From: Cryptomeria japonica
Lineage: Eukaryota; Streptophyta; Pinopsida; Cupressales; Cupressaceae
Assembly: GCF_030272615.1 (NCBI RefSeq)
Contig: NW_026728908.1
Location: 451,001-515,000 of the forward strand
Direction of reading: 5' to 3'
Length of the DNA stretch: 64,000 nt
The first letter of the stretch is position 1. Each line of letters starts with the position of its first letter. Below, piece by piece: positions 10,641 to 23,090 of the stretch. Position numbers and translations under genes: made by a program. Under the pieces are notes generated by a model, which saw only the letters and a program-made list of their open reading frames with translations, had not been told where the DNA came from and searched no databases.

Positions 10641-12010
10641 TGGAGATGGAGAGGAAGAGGGAGAGGGGAAGATAGAGAGATAGAGAGATAGAGAGAGATG
10701 GAGAGATAAATATAATGTATTATATAAATTAAAATAAAAAATTTAAAACATAACTATTCTACAATAATTAAAATTTTAATAAGATAAATAATTATAAATT
10801 AATTTTATTAAAAGTTATTATTTGTAATTTCATAAAAGACAAATAATTAAAAATAAATTTCAAACTTACATTTAAATTAAAAATTAAAATAGATAAACTA
10901 GATGCAAAGTCAAATATATATGAAAATCTAAATATTAATTAAAATAATAATTTAAAAATTATAACAACTAATACAAATTTTAAATTAAAAAATAATTAAA
11001 TAAAATATAAAAATATTTTTAAAAATTTATTAGAATTGAAATACTAATAAAATAAGTACCTAAAAATATAACTAATAGATTACAAACAACGTTAACATTA
11101 ATTGATTCACAATCCAAATCCTAATCCTAAAATTCTTTATATCTTGAATGATGTATTATGTAGTTAATTAGGGTATGTTGTTGGATTTTTTATATTAGAT
11201 CTTTGCATATTGTATTGTGTCTAATAATTTAACTATAACTGTGTTTTTTTTCTTTTTCAATTGGTTCTTCCATTTCTTGTGGAGCTTCTTGTGTGCACCT
11301 TGGGCTAGAATTAAATCATAATTAAGTATTATAAGAATTAAGGTTAGACTTATTAATGTTTTAATTTCAATTTATAAATTTGGCATTAATAATATTTTTT
11401 TTTAATTAAGTATTTTTAAGTTTAGTTCTATTTCTATGTGAGATTAAGTATTAATGGATTTAAAATTATCAATCAAATCATTACAATATTTTTAAAGCTT
11501 ACAATCAATTCTAAAATTATAATAAATTATAATATTTATATTTCATAAAATATTTACTACCTAGTACAAATAAATTAAATAAACAATAAATCAACGATGA
11601 CTAATTATAATTTTAAAATAAGTGAAAGACAAAAATCTAAATTTAAAAGTAATTTTTTATTCTATCTTATTCTTTTTTGCATGCAAATCATTTTATATTA
11701 GAATTTTTAAATGATTAAAGATTAAATAAAATTAAATAATCATATGCCAAATAGATATATATTAAATAATTTATTTTATTTTATTTAAAATAGCTTTTAA
11801 TCAAAAAACAACAAAATAATTTATATATCTAATTAAAAAAAAAATTCTATTTTACTAGATGAAATTTTTTATATAGAAAAATCAACAAAATTTTAAGATT
11901 TTATATATGTCTATAAAACAATTGCATAATATAAAACATAATAGATTTTTTTTTTTAATTTAATAAATGAATTTATAGAAATTTTTATTGAATTTTAAAA
12001 TACACACAAT
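10641..12010. other. AT-rich gene-free spacer
   Basis: After the end of the GA tract (to about 10705) the sequence is extremely AT-rich, with runs such as AATTAAATAATT, and has no reading frame over 60 codons. Nothing recognisable is seen in it. Confidence 0.7.
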
Positions 12011-12499
12011 AATCATATATTCATAGGGGATGACCCCACAATGCAACAGTTGTTGCAACTACGTGTTAATACGGAGGTTACAAGTTCGAAACTCTCGAAC
12101 CTTGCTTGTCGCAGTGGATGTCCCCGTGACATCTCTGGTGGTCGAGCTGGTAGTGTTGATTGGGGGGTGTTAATACCCCTCCGAATATGGATGCGGGTAT
12201 TGGTTGGTTGTCCACGCATGCAGACAGGCAGCAGTGGGTGCGAAGAGAGCAGAGTGATAAGGAGAAAGTGAAGCGATAAGGAGTTAGGAGTGATAAGGAG
12301 AGAGTGGAGCGATAAGGAGTACGAAGTGATAAGGAGAGAAAAATAGAGAGATAAGGGGAGAACGAAGTGATAAGGAGAATTGTTAGGAGGTGTTGATACC
12401 TCAGTATAATATGCTCAGGATGGGGTCCCCCTCTGTGGCCCCACTGGTTCAAGCTCCAGTCAAAAGCAGTCAACAATAAAAAAAAAATCATATATTCAT
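12011..12499 (+). mobile_element. tRNA-derived SINE, 461 bp, with 14-bp target duplication
   Basis: The body (12025-12485) is flanked by exact copies of aatcatatattcat (12011-12024 and 12486-12499) and ends in an A-rich tail. A box-A-like TGCAACAGTTG is at 12042-12052 and a box-B-like AGTTCGAAACT at 12083-12093, spaced as in a tRNA. The middle holds repeated GATAAGGAG units (about 12250-12380). The 3' part around 12418-12470 has its own GC-rich block. Such a SINE would be transcribed by RNA polymerase III and mobilised by a LINE; the family is not one I recognise. Confidence 0.8.
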
Positions 12500-12748
12500 C
12501 TTATTTCTTTAATATGCTTTACATATATATAGGACTTATATTTCCTATATTATAGAAAACGACCTATAACAACTCATAGAAAATTACGCAACTAACAAAC
12601 AAACTCCTAAATATATGAGTTGTTAAAACAACTCATAATACAAACAAACATTTACTATAATATTAAGTTGTTTCTCAACAACTTAATATTATTGTACATA
12701 ACTTCTTTTTATCAATAATACAAAATAATGCTAACTTAGACAACTATG
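12500..12748. other. AT-rich spacer
   Basis: Short AT-rich interval between the SINE and the T element LTR. It contains several copies of acaactcata-like sequence, the short inverted pair TTAAGTTGTT / AACAACTTAA near 12663-12690, and no coding frame. Confidence 0.6.
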
Positions 12749-13591
12749 TGTAATACCCTAAAAATGGTCACCTAAACCATGGACCCCTAATCTCGACAAC
12801 ATCACCAAGGTCCTAACCAAAGGCAATTAAATCAACCTTGAGCACCTAATCAATAAATTCTTTAATCATTAATGTTAGATGACAAGTTAATCACTCTATA
12901 TTAATTAAATATTTATTCAATTAATTAAATCATTCCAAGTAAATCATTTTGATCAATTATCCTATTTATTTAATTAAATGTCCTAACATATTTAATTAAT
13001 AAATAAATTTGTCATTTAATCATTAAAAAATGAATTAATTTACAAAAAGAGATTAATCATAAAAAAAGGAATTAATTTACAAAAAAAAGGAATTAATTTA
13101 CAAAGAGAGATTTATAATATGCAAAAGAAAGAGTTAAATTGAAAAGAAAAGAAAAGAATTAAATTGAGAGAAGAAATCAAACTTAAGATATTTCTTTTCC
13201 TAAAATTGAGATAACTTGAAAAATTTGAAAACCAATTAAATTGAATTAATCATTTTCTCTAAAATTAAAACTCAAAGCTTTTGAGGAAAGAAGTTCAGTT
13301 GCATTAAAAAGGCTTTTTCTAAATAAAAAAATCTTGAAGAAATTGAAAAAAAAGTGCATTGAATCACCTATTTTTATCTCAAGTGCATGGAATCAACTAA
13401 AATTTATCTCCAATGCAAACTCGAACTTATAATCTGAATGCATTCAATCAAGCTATAATTGGAATCTATCTCAAGATTAACTTTATCTGATCTCTCAATT
13501 ATTTCAATTATCCTGAAATGTATTTTTTATTGAATAATCTCAGTCGCTCATTGCTAATCGATCTTAACCATTGGTCTCTCTTTTGAGTCTC

Positions 13592-13598
13592 TATAAAT
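13592..13598 (+). promoter_or_regulatory. TATA box of T LTR
   Basis: TATAAAT within CTCTATAAATTCCGCC, about 460 bp before the LTR end. It is followed by CT-rich sequence typical of a plant transcription start region. Transcription of T would have begun about 30 bp downstream. Confidence 0.6.
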
Positions 13599-13740
13599 TC
13601 CGCCTTCATCTCTCATTCAAAACACCCTAGAGATTTATTGTTTTTGCTTTGGAGTCATTAAAGATATTATGCTTTGATATTATTGCATCTTAGTTTAGCT
13701 TTTTGCATACTTAGTTTAATCATGATTGTTTGAATTCATT

Positions 13741-13820
13741 TAGCTTATTATTCATTCATATAGCTTAATATTCATTCATCTAGCTTAATATTCATTCATC
13801 TAGCTTAATATTGCATCCAT
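13741..13820 (+). repeat. 20-bp tandem repeat in T LTR
   Basis: Four 20-bp units of the form TAGCTTAATATTCATTCATC start at 13741, 13761, 13781 and 13801; the first and last are slightly diverged and a further partial unit follows. They lie in the presumed R/U5 part of the LTR. Confidence 0.9.
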
Positions 13821-14058
13821 TTAGCTTATTCTTGTGCTCATATAGATTAAATCCTTCATCTTGGTGTAGTCTAGTCACTGGTATTGCTTAGACAAATCTG
13901 AGAGCAAGTCTATATTCGCATCTTTCAGAAGGCAATAGGTCGATTTGTTATGGTTTTTATATTCATGATTATATCTGTCTAACCATGCATGCAATGACTT
14001 AATTGAAGTGTTGTTTCTTACAGCTTGTAGATACTTATCCACTTTTCACACACATTTT

Positions 14059-14076
14059 TGGCGCCCACTGTGGGGC
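14059..14076 (+). other. T primer-binding site
   Basis: TGGCGCCCACTGTGGGGC follows the LTR end and closely resembles the TGGCGCCCACCGTGGGGC-type site of plant Tat/Ogre elements. I do not assign the tRNA with certainty. Confidence 0.75.
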
Positions 14077-16111
14077 AGAATGCTTGCATCTTTCGGCCTC
14101 GCAGATTAGCTCACTTTTATTTTTTTCAGATTTTTTCCGTACAGTTTCTGCAAAAACTCATACGAGTTTTCACAAAGGCTCGAATGACAAACTATAGGTA
14201 TTGTACGATTCGTAGCGAATTATCGTATGGCTCGGTGAGAATACTCATACGGTATTCAGGTTTTTGGTATTAAAAATAGACTGCATTTTTTAGGGTTTTT
14301 CTTATTGAATTTTTATGGTACTAATGCTGACCCTGGCTTGTTGTCTGTCTGCCTGAGAAATTTTGACAACCTAATCTGTTTTTGCAGAACGCTTGTCGAA
14401 GAACACGCCTGTCGCGCAAAAACAATATGACTACTGATTCATTGGTTTTGTAAGTTGCCTGAGGAGAATCAAGTGAACATCGTGTATTCTTTAAATTCAT
14501 TTTTAGGCACTTAAATTGCTATCTAGTTAATGAACAAATCTGTCTTTTGTGTTTTAAGAAAAATCTGAGGTAGGAGAGTATGCTCTTGTCTGCACAGACA
14601 ATCAGAAATCTAGACCCTCGAAGCTTTTTCTAAATTTGATATTTGTGTACTTTTAGCGGGCCTGTCACAGTGGGAAAAAGTAATCACCCTGTGAGAACAA
14701 CCCAAGTGAGTACAACTGGACCTGAGCATTCCAACTCACTATAATAAATAGGCCTCTGGTGATTAAAGTCTCAGAGGACGGGATTATTTGAGTTTTCTCT
14801 TTGAGATCTCTCATATCAAGCATTTTGTAGGGCCTCGCAGTCTCAATCACATTTACGTGACTACAGCTTGTTTCGATACCTTGTCGGGCTATAGGCCTAA
14901 ATCATGCTTGTGTGACTTCAAGGGGTAATTTTGAACGCAATTCCTGACTAAAAACTATAAGATAGAGGCTACCCGATTCACCTCCGAGAGGGGGATAATC
15001 TTTGTGCAAGAGAGATAGTAACTCTCCCAAGATACTTGCCATTTCGTGCCCCCATTAGCGTTTGGAGTTGGCTAATATGGTGTTGAGAATCCATTGCGTG
15101 AGACTCAGCGACCGTATTCTGATTAGCTATTGGGTGTGAACTTGAGTCTGCAAGAAAAGGTTTTCTTCTCTAAGTCAACTTCCGTAGGGTTAGCATGTTG
15201 TGCTTGAAGTCATTATACATCTTGTGTGTTTTCTGTGTTTTCATCCCTGAAACTGAAACTGAAATACTGAAACTGGAGAAAACAATAAACAACTCAGTGA
15301 TCAAAACTGTTCGTGTCAAAAACTGGTCTCTATCAATTGTCAAAACTCAGTCCTAGTCAAAAACTAGTCTCTGCCAGTCATCAAAACTGTGTCCATGTCA
15401 AAATCTCGTCTCTGTCCAGTCCACTGTCGTACAAGTTTACTGAATTATCGTCTAGCTATATACTTTCTGTCGTACGAGTTTTAATTGGTCCTGTCAATTT
15501 ATCGTTTGGTCCTGTCAGAATTGTCGTCCGGGTTTACAGAATTGTCGTTATGCTCCTATAGAATTGGTGTTTGTCTTATAGTCTACCGTCGTACGAATAA
15601 ACATCATACTCATCAGATTGTCGTTTGTAGAACACTAAACTGTCATGCGCGTTTAGGCAGCAACTCTTACGAGAAATTGTTTGTGTCGTCTGGGAGCTAC
15701 TAAATTCTTGTCTGGGTCTGAAAATTTTGTTGTATGAATTCCTAATTTTGTTAGTCCAAAAACTTGTCTGTCTACACACTTTTCTAGAACTGTCATACTT
15801 GCCTAGTCAGTCTAATTGCCTAATCAGTCTACAGCGAGCATAAATCTGGTCATCATAATTCTACGCGTAAACAATCTTGATAGTGTACCCCTGCCATTAT
15901 GTTGCACGGTTTTGTTGATCATCTTTCACCTAGTTCAATCAACTACTTATCAAACTAAGTTACTTAGATCACATCTTATACAGGATAGATCGTTCCTAAA
16001 ACCAGACTGAGTCTTAGTCACTTCTCTCAAATCAATAGTTAAACAAACAACTAGCTTCAATTTGATCTTGACTTTTGCATCACATCTAGCTCTTGGTCAT
16101 ATCAGTTATAA
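14077..16111 (+). other. T untranslated leader, 2 kb
   Basis: No credible protein frame lies between the primer site and gag. The stretch 15300-15780 repeats degenerate motifs such as TGTCGTACGAGTTT, GAATTGTCG and GTCAAAAACT; related CGTAC/CGTATG motifs also occur near 14155-14260. Long leaders are usual in Tat-like elements. The repeats may be remnants of leader RNA structure or simple slippage products. Confidence 0.6.
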
Positions 16112-17400
16112 ATGCCTACTCAAACCAGAAGTTCTCGCAAGAAAGCTGACAAAGGTAAAGGACCATCCTTTTCATTACAAAATAATTCATTCTTCGTAGA
16201 GGGCCCTGTCTCTAATAAACCTTTGTCGTCAAATATACCAATTTTTTATCAATCCTTATCTCCTACCATGTCTGGAGAAAGGCAAGAAAGACAAGTTGCT
16301 AAACACGATACTTATGACAATATCAGCACCCATTCTAATGACAGTGATTCCTCATCTAGCGAGTCTGAAGCCTCTAAACCTACAAAAGCTGCCATAAATA
16401 GTTGTCAAAAGGATAAAGATTTCCGAAAAATGATGAATATTATCATGGCTAGAGAAAAAGAAGATTATTTTCTAGATTTAGCAAAACAAGGCGCTAAACC
16501 TCCTACTGATTATAATGTTGAAACCCTTATTACTAAAGAGGAAGAGACACCCTTAGCGCTAGTAAACAAACAATTGCAAGTGTTACAGACTGAAATCACA
16601 AAAATGAAAAACAAGGATAAATCATCAAAGCAATATTCTCTAGACACGATATGCCCGTTCCCATTTGACAAAAACCTTTACATGCCTCCATTTCCTTCAA
16701 GAGTGGAGATTCATAAGTTTGATGAATATGACGATAATGCAGATCCTCAAGACCATGTCATAGAATTTTGTGCTTTATGTATGGAGTTCATGCATGAACA
16801 AACGTATTTTATGCGCCTTTTCTCGAGGAGTTTAGGAGGACAAGATATGGAATGGTTTTCAAGCCTACCTATAGGAATTAAAACTTTTGAGGAATAGTCG
16901 AATTGTTTCTCCAACAATACTCCTATAACATTCATCATCCAGTCACTATGATCGAACTTTGCAATACCAAACAGAAGACATGAGAACCTTTTTCTCACTT
17001 TTCTTCAACGTTGGAGAAAGATGTTCTCTAGATATTCACGGCCTATTCTAGATTCTGAGAAGATGGATATCTTTGTCAATAACCTGATCCCTGAATTGAA
17101 ATACAATATCCAAATGCAAGTATACCCTTCATTCAACAAAATGGTAGATAGTACCCTCAGAATGGAAGATGTGCTTATAAAGAAAGGAGATATATCACTT
17201 TGGAAAGAAACACAAGGCTCTAGTTCCAAAGAAAAGAACAAATACTGGAAATACGGCAAAGATAACAACAAAAACGTTGTTAATGATGGAGTGGTGGACA
17301 CTATTAAAACAAAATCAAAACCCACAATATTTAATCTAGCTAGCAACACACAAGCACTCAAAGCAGTTGAAACTGCGGCACAAAACCCTCTGAAGAAATG
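16112..17400 (+). pseudogene. gag: T gag, capsid part
   Basis: ATG 16112 opens a frame (MPTQTRSSRKKADKGKG) with a basic N-terminus and an acidic serine-rich stretch (about residues 70-90). It then has the capsid start PFPSRVEIHKFDEYDDNADP and DHVIEFCALCMEF, ending at a TAG at 16895 after PIGIKTFEE. A second piece in another frame (17021-17401) continues with FVNNLIPELKYNIQ and STLRMEDVLIKKG. The region between, about 120 bp, reads as capsid only if the frame is changed. Capsid forms the particle that packages the element RNA. Confidence 0.8.
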
Positions 17401-18224
17401 AAAAGAGTGGTTTAAAAAGAAACCTTGGCTTTCAAATCCTAAACGTGATTTCACTCCTTTGGAGGAATCATATGAATCAGCTCTTAAAACTTTTTTGGCA
17501 AATGATTTGATAACATTGCCAGACAACTCTAGACCATATGATTCAGAAGTTAAACCCAAATGGTGGAGGGAAAACGAGTACTGTGAATATCATCAAAACA
17601 AGGGTCATACAACAAACAAACTGCATGAAACTCAAACATGAGATTCAAGACCTCATCGATGCTCGCAAAATTGTTGTTGGAAATCACACGACTAATGCTG
17701 ATCACAAAGCTTTTAAAGATCCCTTGCTTGCTTATGAACAAGGTGATTCCTCAAAATCCAAGGGAGGTGCCAAAGTCAATTACACCTACACTAACAATGA
17801 CAATGTGATCAACATGATTGAAACTTTCCAATCTGAGTATTGCAACATGATCATAGTCAAAGATAAACAACATAAAACACAAACTGCAAATGATGTAACC
17901 CGTGCTCAAAAAAAGGTTACTCTCAAAGGAGCTAGTTCCTCAACACCTGATCAAACAACATCAAACCTACTGACTTCTTCAAACAAACAACCAGATATGA
18001 TCACGGCTAAATCTAAGCAGTTGGCTTTATCATCCTCTCCTGGTTACAACATTGTCGAACAATTAAAACGAACCACCGCTCAAATCTCCATTTTTGAACT
18101 ACTTAAGATCTCTTATGTTCATAGAGAGATCCTAGACAAAGCTTTTCTCACTACTAATGTCTCCAAAGATTTAGATGTAGATTGGTTTCAATCTATGGTG
18201 GGTCACCTGACTTCGCCTCATTAG
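17401..18224 (+). pseudogene. gag: T gag, nucleocapsid part with frameshifted knuckle
   Basis: Reading from 17459, the frame gives NEYCEYHQNKGHTTN and then leaves register. The Cys that completes the zinc knuckle (TNCMKLKHEIQDLIDARK) is read in the overlapping frame from 17538. A one-base indel around 17615-17625 therefore splits the knuckle (C-x2-H-x4-H-x4-C form typical of Tat elements). The remainder to 18224 is a polar, Lys/Thr-rich linker, with KISYVHREILDKAFL near the end, and leads to protease. Confidence 0.75.
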
Positions 18225-18325
18225 CTCACCTTCTCTGAAGAAGATGACAATTCACTGAATCATCCGCATAACCAACCATATTACACATCGAAGCTATGAT
18301 CCATAAACACTAAGTCAAACATGTT

Positions 18326-18955
18326 TTGATAGATGGAGGCACTGGGTTGAATATATGTACCTACAGTTTACTGACACAGTTGGGATTTTCTGAACATGAC
18401 ATTGATCTAACAAAGAAAATAACAATCAAAGCTTATGATGAAGAAGAAAGAACTTGTAAGGGTCTGGTACTATTACCGATCAAGGTAGCACTTGTGGAGA
18501 GAGATGTTATTTTCTAGGTGCTTGACCTTCCTCTTTCATACAACATCTTGTTGGGTAGGCCATGGATTCACGAAATGCAAGCAGTACCATCTACTTATCA
18601 TCAGTGCTTGAAATTTCCTTATAATGGAGTGGAAGTTAGTATTCCTGCTGATACAAATTACACCTGTAGTGCATTAAAACAGTATACTGATACCTTTGTT
18701 CCTCATAACAGAGCGGCCTCTACAGCTGAAAGTTCAGAAACCTTGATGAAAGATTTAGAAAAGAAATTGAAAATCATAGATACCGGCATGGATGGATACA
18801 AGATAGAACCTTTACTTTCAATAATGTCTCTTCCTCTATCGCTAAGACAGTCTGGAAAACCATCAGAGGCTATGAAGCCACAAATTTCAACTCCAAATGT
18901 CATTTATGATGGTATTTTTATACAGTCCTCTACTTCCCTTGCAGATGAAACATAA
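18326..18955 (+). pseudogene. T aspartic protease remnant
   Basis: VLIDGGTGLNICTYSLL (active-site D-G-G at about 18329-18340) starts the retropepsin domain, and [20 protein letters not shown] (18519-18575) is its C-terminal hallmark in Tat-like elements. A TAG at 18515 splits the domain; upstream and downstream parts are otherwise in one frame. The frame ends at a TAA at 18953. Retropepsin would cut the Gag-Pol polyprotein. Confidence 0.85.
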
Positions 18956-20642
18956 GAGGAGGTTGTTCTCAAATGCCTTTTTAAAGAAGATAGTGAAAAC
19001 AAAGAAGTGCAACAATATGATATTTCCCCTGAACAATATCGTCCAGGCCATAAGATGATTCAACGCATGGGATATTCAGGTACCGGTCCCTTGTGCAAGC
19101 GTCAAGAAGGTATTGTTGAACCTATTTAGCTACAAACTAAGTCTACAAATGATAAAGTTGGACTTGGATACAATCTAGGGGAGTCATCAAATCAAAAACA
19201 TACTTCTCATCATCAGTCTAAGTGGAGGAAAAAGATGCTACCTTCAACATCACAAGAAGTAAATACTTAACAAACTCGGGAAGAGTATGAAAAAGAACAA
19301 GAAGAATTGGCAATCAAAAGAGAAGAAGCAACTTGTAATCAAGTTCCAACTATATCAGCAGTGACACTGCAAGGAGTAGAAATCCCAGAAGATATGAGAG
19401 AATAAATCGAAGGAATTAAAGAGTTGTTTGCACCACTGAACATTTCGGTCACATACACAGGTAGAATGCAAATAGATAATTCAAAAACTGCCTCGAATGA
19501 GTATGAATGGGGTCCATATCCTTTCTCAGATACATCTACTGAAGAAACTCTTGAAGAACCTAGTGATATCACAGTTGAAGCACAAGAGATAATACGCTTG
19601 AAGCTGCAAAAGGAAATAGAGGAAATCAAACTAAAAAGACAAGAAGACTATGAACAACAGCTAAAAGAAGAAAGAGCACAAGAAAAATTTTCACCTACTA
19701 TATCTCCCTCTAATGAGATAGAGCAAATTAGGTATGGGACTACAAATGAAGAATTGGAGGCTACAGAAGTAGGGTCGGTCATTAGTCCAGAGGAAGGTGA
19801 ATGGAAAAGATGACAGAGACTAACAAAGTCATTAAGGTTATGTCAACAGGTATGTCAAATACAAGTGATCATTGAACCAAATCACAAAGGAACTTGCAAC
19901 ATCAAAGATGCAGATATTGATACTATGCATGCTTTCACTAAGCCACTTAAAGAAGAGTCAGAGGCTTCATCTTCTGACTCTGACATAAGCTTTATTTATG
20001 ACATTACCTATTTGACACCAAACTATGACTACTCTGTCATGAATGTCGAGACTCTGTCTATTGAACCTGTTACCGTTGAATCACGATATGTAGTCCAGCC
20101 TGAAGTAGAAGACGATGCTAGAGCTCGACTTGTCAGTCCGAGGTTGTGATGACAATACCGTGAATTCCCTTGAACCTGTTAAATCTTTATCCCTAGTACA
20201 TCCTAAGCTAATTGACTGTACTCTTCAAGATCAACCTTTGAATATACCTACCTTTGCCAATGACTATACATTAGCATGTTATCTTAATGTAATTGAACAA
20301 ATGGACTCTTCCACTAATGAACAAAGTGAGAACATGACAACAACAAATGTCAAGTATCTTAGTCGCAAAAAAGAAAAAAAGAAAAAAAAGAGTTTTGATG
20401 GCAAAAACCACACTATGGCGGTGTCTGAATCAAAAATAGTAAAAATAAAGGACGTACCTAACGGTGAAAACCTCTCTGAGGCGCTTAAAGGTGAGATACT
20501 TGACATTTTGCCTAATCACTTTCAAGAGCGATCACCACTGCTAATTGAACCTACACAGCCAGTAAACATTGGAACAGAAGAAGCTCAGCACATCATACAT
20601 GTAGCTCAATCCTTGTTAGTCGAAGAACTAAGAATTTGTTGA
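18956..20642 (+). pseudogene. T linker between protease and RT
   Basis: Several open pieces (19424-19813, 19865-20149, 20115-20642) encode acidic, Lys/Glu-rich, low-complexity protein without known catalytic motifs, including TYTGRMQIDNSK and coiled-coil-like KEIEEIKLKRQEDYEQQLKEE. The last piece ends in YPNHFQERSPLL-like and EEAQHIIHVAQSLL sequence before RT. Long poorly conserved linkers here are typical of Tat/Ogre polyproteins. Multiple stops interrupt it. Confidence 0.6.
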
Positions 20643-21839
20643 TTTCTTCACGGAAAAGAAGATCAATTTTGCATGGACATATGCTGATATGTCGGGTCTA
20701 GATCCTGACCTCATAATGCATCATCTTTCTATCACTCCTGGAGTTAAACCTGTTAAGCAAAAACTCCAAAAAATGCATCCTCATGTTGCATTACTTGTTA
20801 AGGCTGAGCTAGAAAAATTACTAAAAGCTAGATTCATCAAAACAATTGATTATGCCGAATGGATATCTAATATTGTACATGTTTCCAAACCTGACAAATC
20901 AATATGTGTTTGCACAGATTTCAAAGATTTAAACAAAGCTTGTCCAAAAGATGATTTTCCACTACCCAGCATAAACATGATCGTGGACATGACTGCTGGC
21001 TGTGAAATATACTCTTTGATGGATGGTTTTTCTGGATACAATCAAATCAAAATTGCACCTGAGGATCAAGAGAAAACAACATTTACCTGTGCATGGGAAA
21101 CTTTCTACTGGAATGTGTAACAACAATTTTTCATGATATGATGCACAAAAACATTGAGGATTATGTTGATGATACTCTAGTTAAATCTATGAAAAGATCA
21201 ACACATCTATCAAAACTAGGTCCAATATTAGACAGGTTGGAAAAATTCAAACTTAGATTAAATCCCAAGAAATGTGCATTTGGGGTTACATCTGGTAAGC
21301 TCCTAGGATATATTGTTTCAGCGAAAGGAATTGAAGTGGATCCAGAAAAAGTTAAGGCTATCATGGAAATGCCACCTCCAAAGAATGTCAGTCAAATGAG
21401 AAGTTTACAAGGGCGACTCCAATCAATAAGACGCTTTATTTCTCAGCTAGTAGATAAGGCTCAACCATTCACAAAGGCATTATGGAAAGGAGTTACATAC
21501 AACTGGGATAAAGATTGTGAACAACATCTAAAGAAAATCAAGGAATATCTTTCTAATCCAGCTATATTGATGCCACCAATTCAAGGCAAGCCATTGATTC
21601 TCTACATATCAGCTACTGATACATCACTGGGGGCACTTTTGGCACAACAGGATGAGAATAAAAAGGAAAGAGCTATATATTATATTAGCAGGACCTTGGT
21701 GTCCTATGAGATGAACTATACTATCATAGAGAAAGCTTGTTTGGCATTAGTCTTTGCATCACAGAAATTAAGACACTACATGTTGTTGGCATATGATGAA
21801 CCGGCATGTTTATATGATGATAATGTATGTTGTCATTGA
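20643..21839 (+). pseudogene. T reverse transcriptase and RNase H N-terminus
   Basis: RT begins with INFAWTYADMSGLDPDLIMHHL and continues through CTDFKDLNKACPKDDFPLP (first catalytic Asp region) and SLMDGFSGYNQIKI. After FTCAWETFYWNV the motif MPFGLKNAGATYQ expected in RT is missing and a stop occurs at 21118. Coding resumes in another frame with IEDYVDDTLVKS, so YVDD is intact, then the thumb, and RNase H N-terminal ISATDTSLGALLAQ. A deletion of roughly 50 bp in the RT core would explain both the lost motif and the frame change. RNase H is cut off after KLRHYMLLAYD by inserted DNA. Confidence 0.85.
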
Positions 21840-23090
21840 TGTCAATAAGTGCAAGTGAACCGGTATGAAGAGATGCAGTGAACCGGTGTCGGGGTTTCAT
21901 TGAGTGTGACTACCAGTTGGTAGTCTCAGCCCTAGGGTTTCCGGTTTGGCAATCTCGCTTGTGCGATGCAAACGATGACATTCTGTGATGAGTTAGCTAA
22001 GAGATGAAGATGAGATCGAGATGCCATGTCAGCTTTGTGCACGTGAAGGATATTCTTGAGGATCTTGCATGTGAAGATTGATTGCATCAAATGTCTACCT
22101 CGGGAATGATCATTCTTCTTAGCGGTATGAGAAGAAAGCGTGATGGGTTACTGATTCCCATGAGCGATGAATAATGGACGATGCAGATTGTCTTGTGATT
22201 TGTTTGAAATTGTATTTCTCTATGCAAAGTGTTTGGACGGTCAGGATTGGACCGACTGTAATAGTAAACCTAAAAGCTTAGGGTTTAGGGTTTATGCTAC
22301 CGACCTAATTGTTGTCTATAAGGTCGATGATGTTTGTTATTGTAAGTTGTTGGAAAAAATTGTGTGTGTATCTAAGTGATGAGATCCTTGCCAGACCAGT
22401 GAGAGAAAATTGCAGGGTGTGATTGCATAGTAGAGGAACTGAAAAGGATTTGCCTTAGCATATAGTGTTGTTATCAGATCAAAGTTTTACCTGTTGTCTT
22501 CTAACCATTTCAACAGAAGGAAAATCCCTTTGCCGGGTATCTTTAACAAGCTTACTGTAAATCCTCTAACCAGGTGACTCAAGTTCATTGAGTTCTTTAA
22601 ATCCTCTAGCAAGGTAACCTTTAACAGAGTTTCAACCTTTAACAGGGTATATAGCCATCCCTTAACCGGGTGATCTTTAATAGGATCGATTCCTAGCAGA
22701 ACCTTATTGTAAAGTCTTTAACCGGACTAAGCTCCTAATAGAGCAAGCTTCAAAAGAGTTCAAAACAAGCTTGTGGGTATTCATCCCCACCGTGGTTTTT
22801 CCCATTTGGGTCCACGTGAAAAATCTGTGTCATGAGTTGTGCATTTTTCATGTGATGTTTAAGTATTCTTTGTTTAAGTGATTATGCATGCAAAGCTAAT
22901 GGTTATGGTATTGTTGATACACCACATGCATATGTTTATGGGTGAAGTAGTTATCAAGTATTGAATGTATCTGAAGGGTTCAATTTTACCAGTTTATGTT
23001 GTCTGAAGTCTTACTGTGTTTAATCGGTATTGTCATGGTTAAGTTCAGTAATGAAGACAACCGGTTACCATTGTTTTAGCTTGATAAGTT
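21784..23090 (+). mobile_element. Copia-LTR-like DNA interrupting T
   Basis: About 1.3 kb with no pol coding separates the RNase H start from the second RNase-H-like segment of T. It begins TGTTGGCATATG and contains CCACCGTGGTTTTTCCCAT followed by TTGGGTCCACGTGAAAAATC (22788-22830), a hallmark of the R/U5 part of plant Copia LTRs. Repeated AACCGGT and TTTAAC(A/C)GGGT motifs are also present. The left end is reasonable; the right end is approximate and no target duplication is visible. Host coding on both sides (rest of RNase H and start of the second RNase-H-like domain) is missing, so a deletion accompanied or followed the insertion. Confidence 0.6.

Larger units (their letters stand above)
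12749..14054 (+). repeat. T 5' LTR
   Basis: Begins TGTAATACCCTAAAAATGG and ends TTTTCACACACA four bases before the primer site. It contains a good TATA box (13592-13598, CTATAAATTCC) in the expected place for the U3/R boundary. With no second copy in the window, both limits rest on the terminal motifs and primer site alone. Confidence 0.7.
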
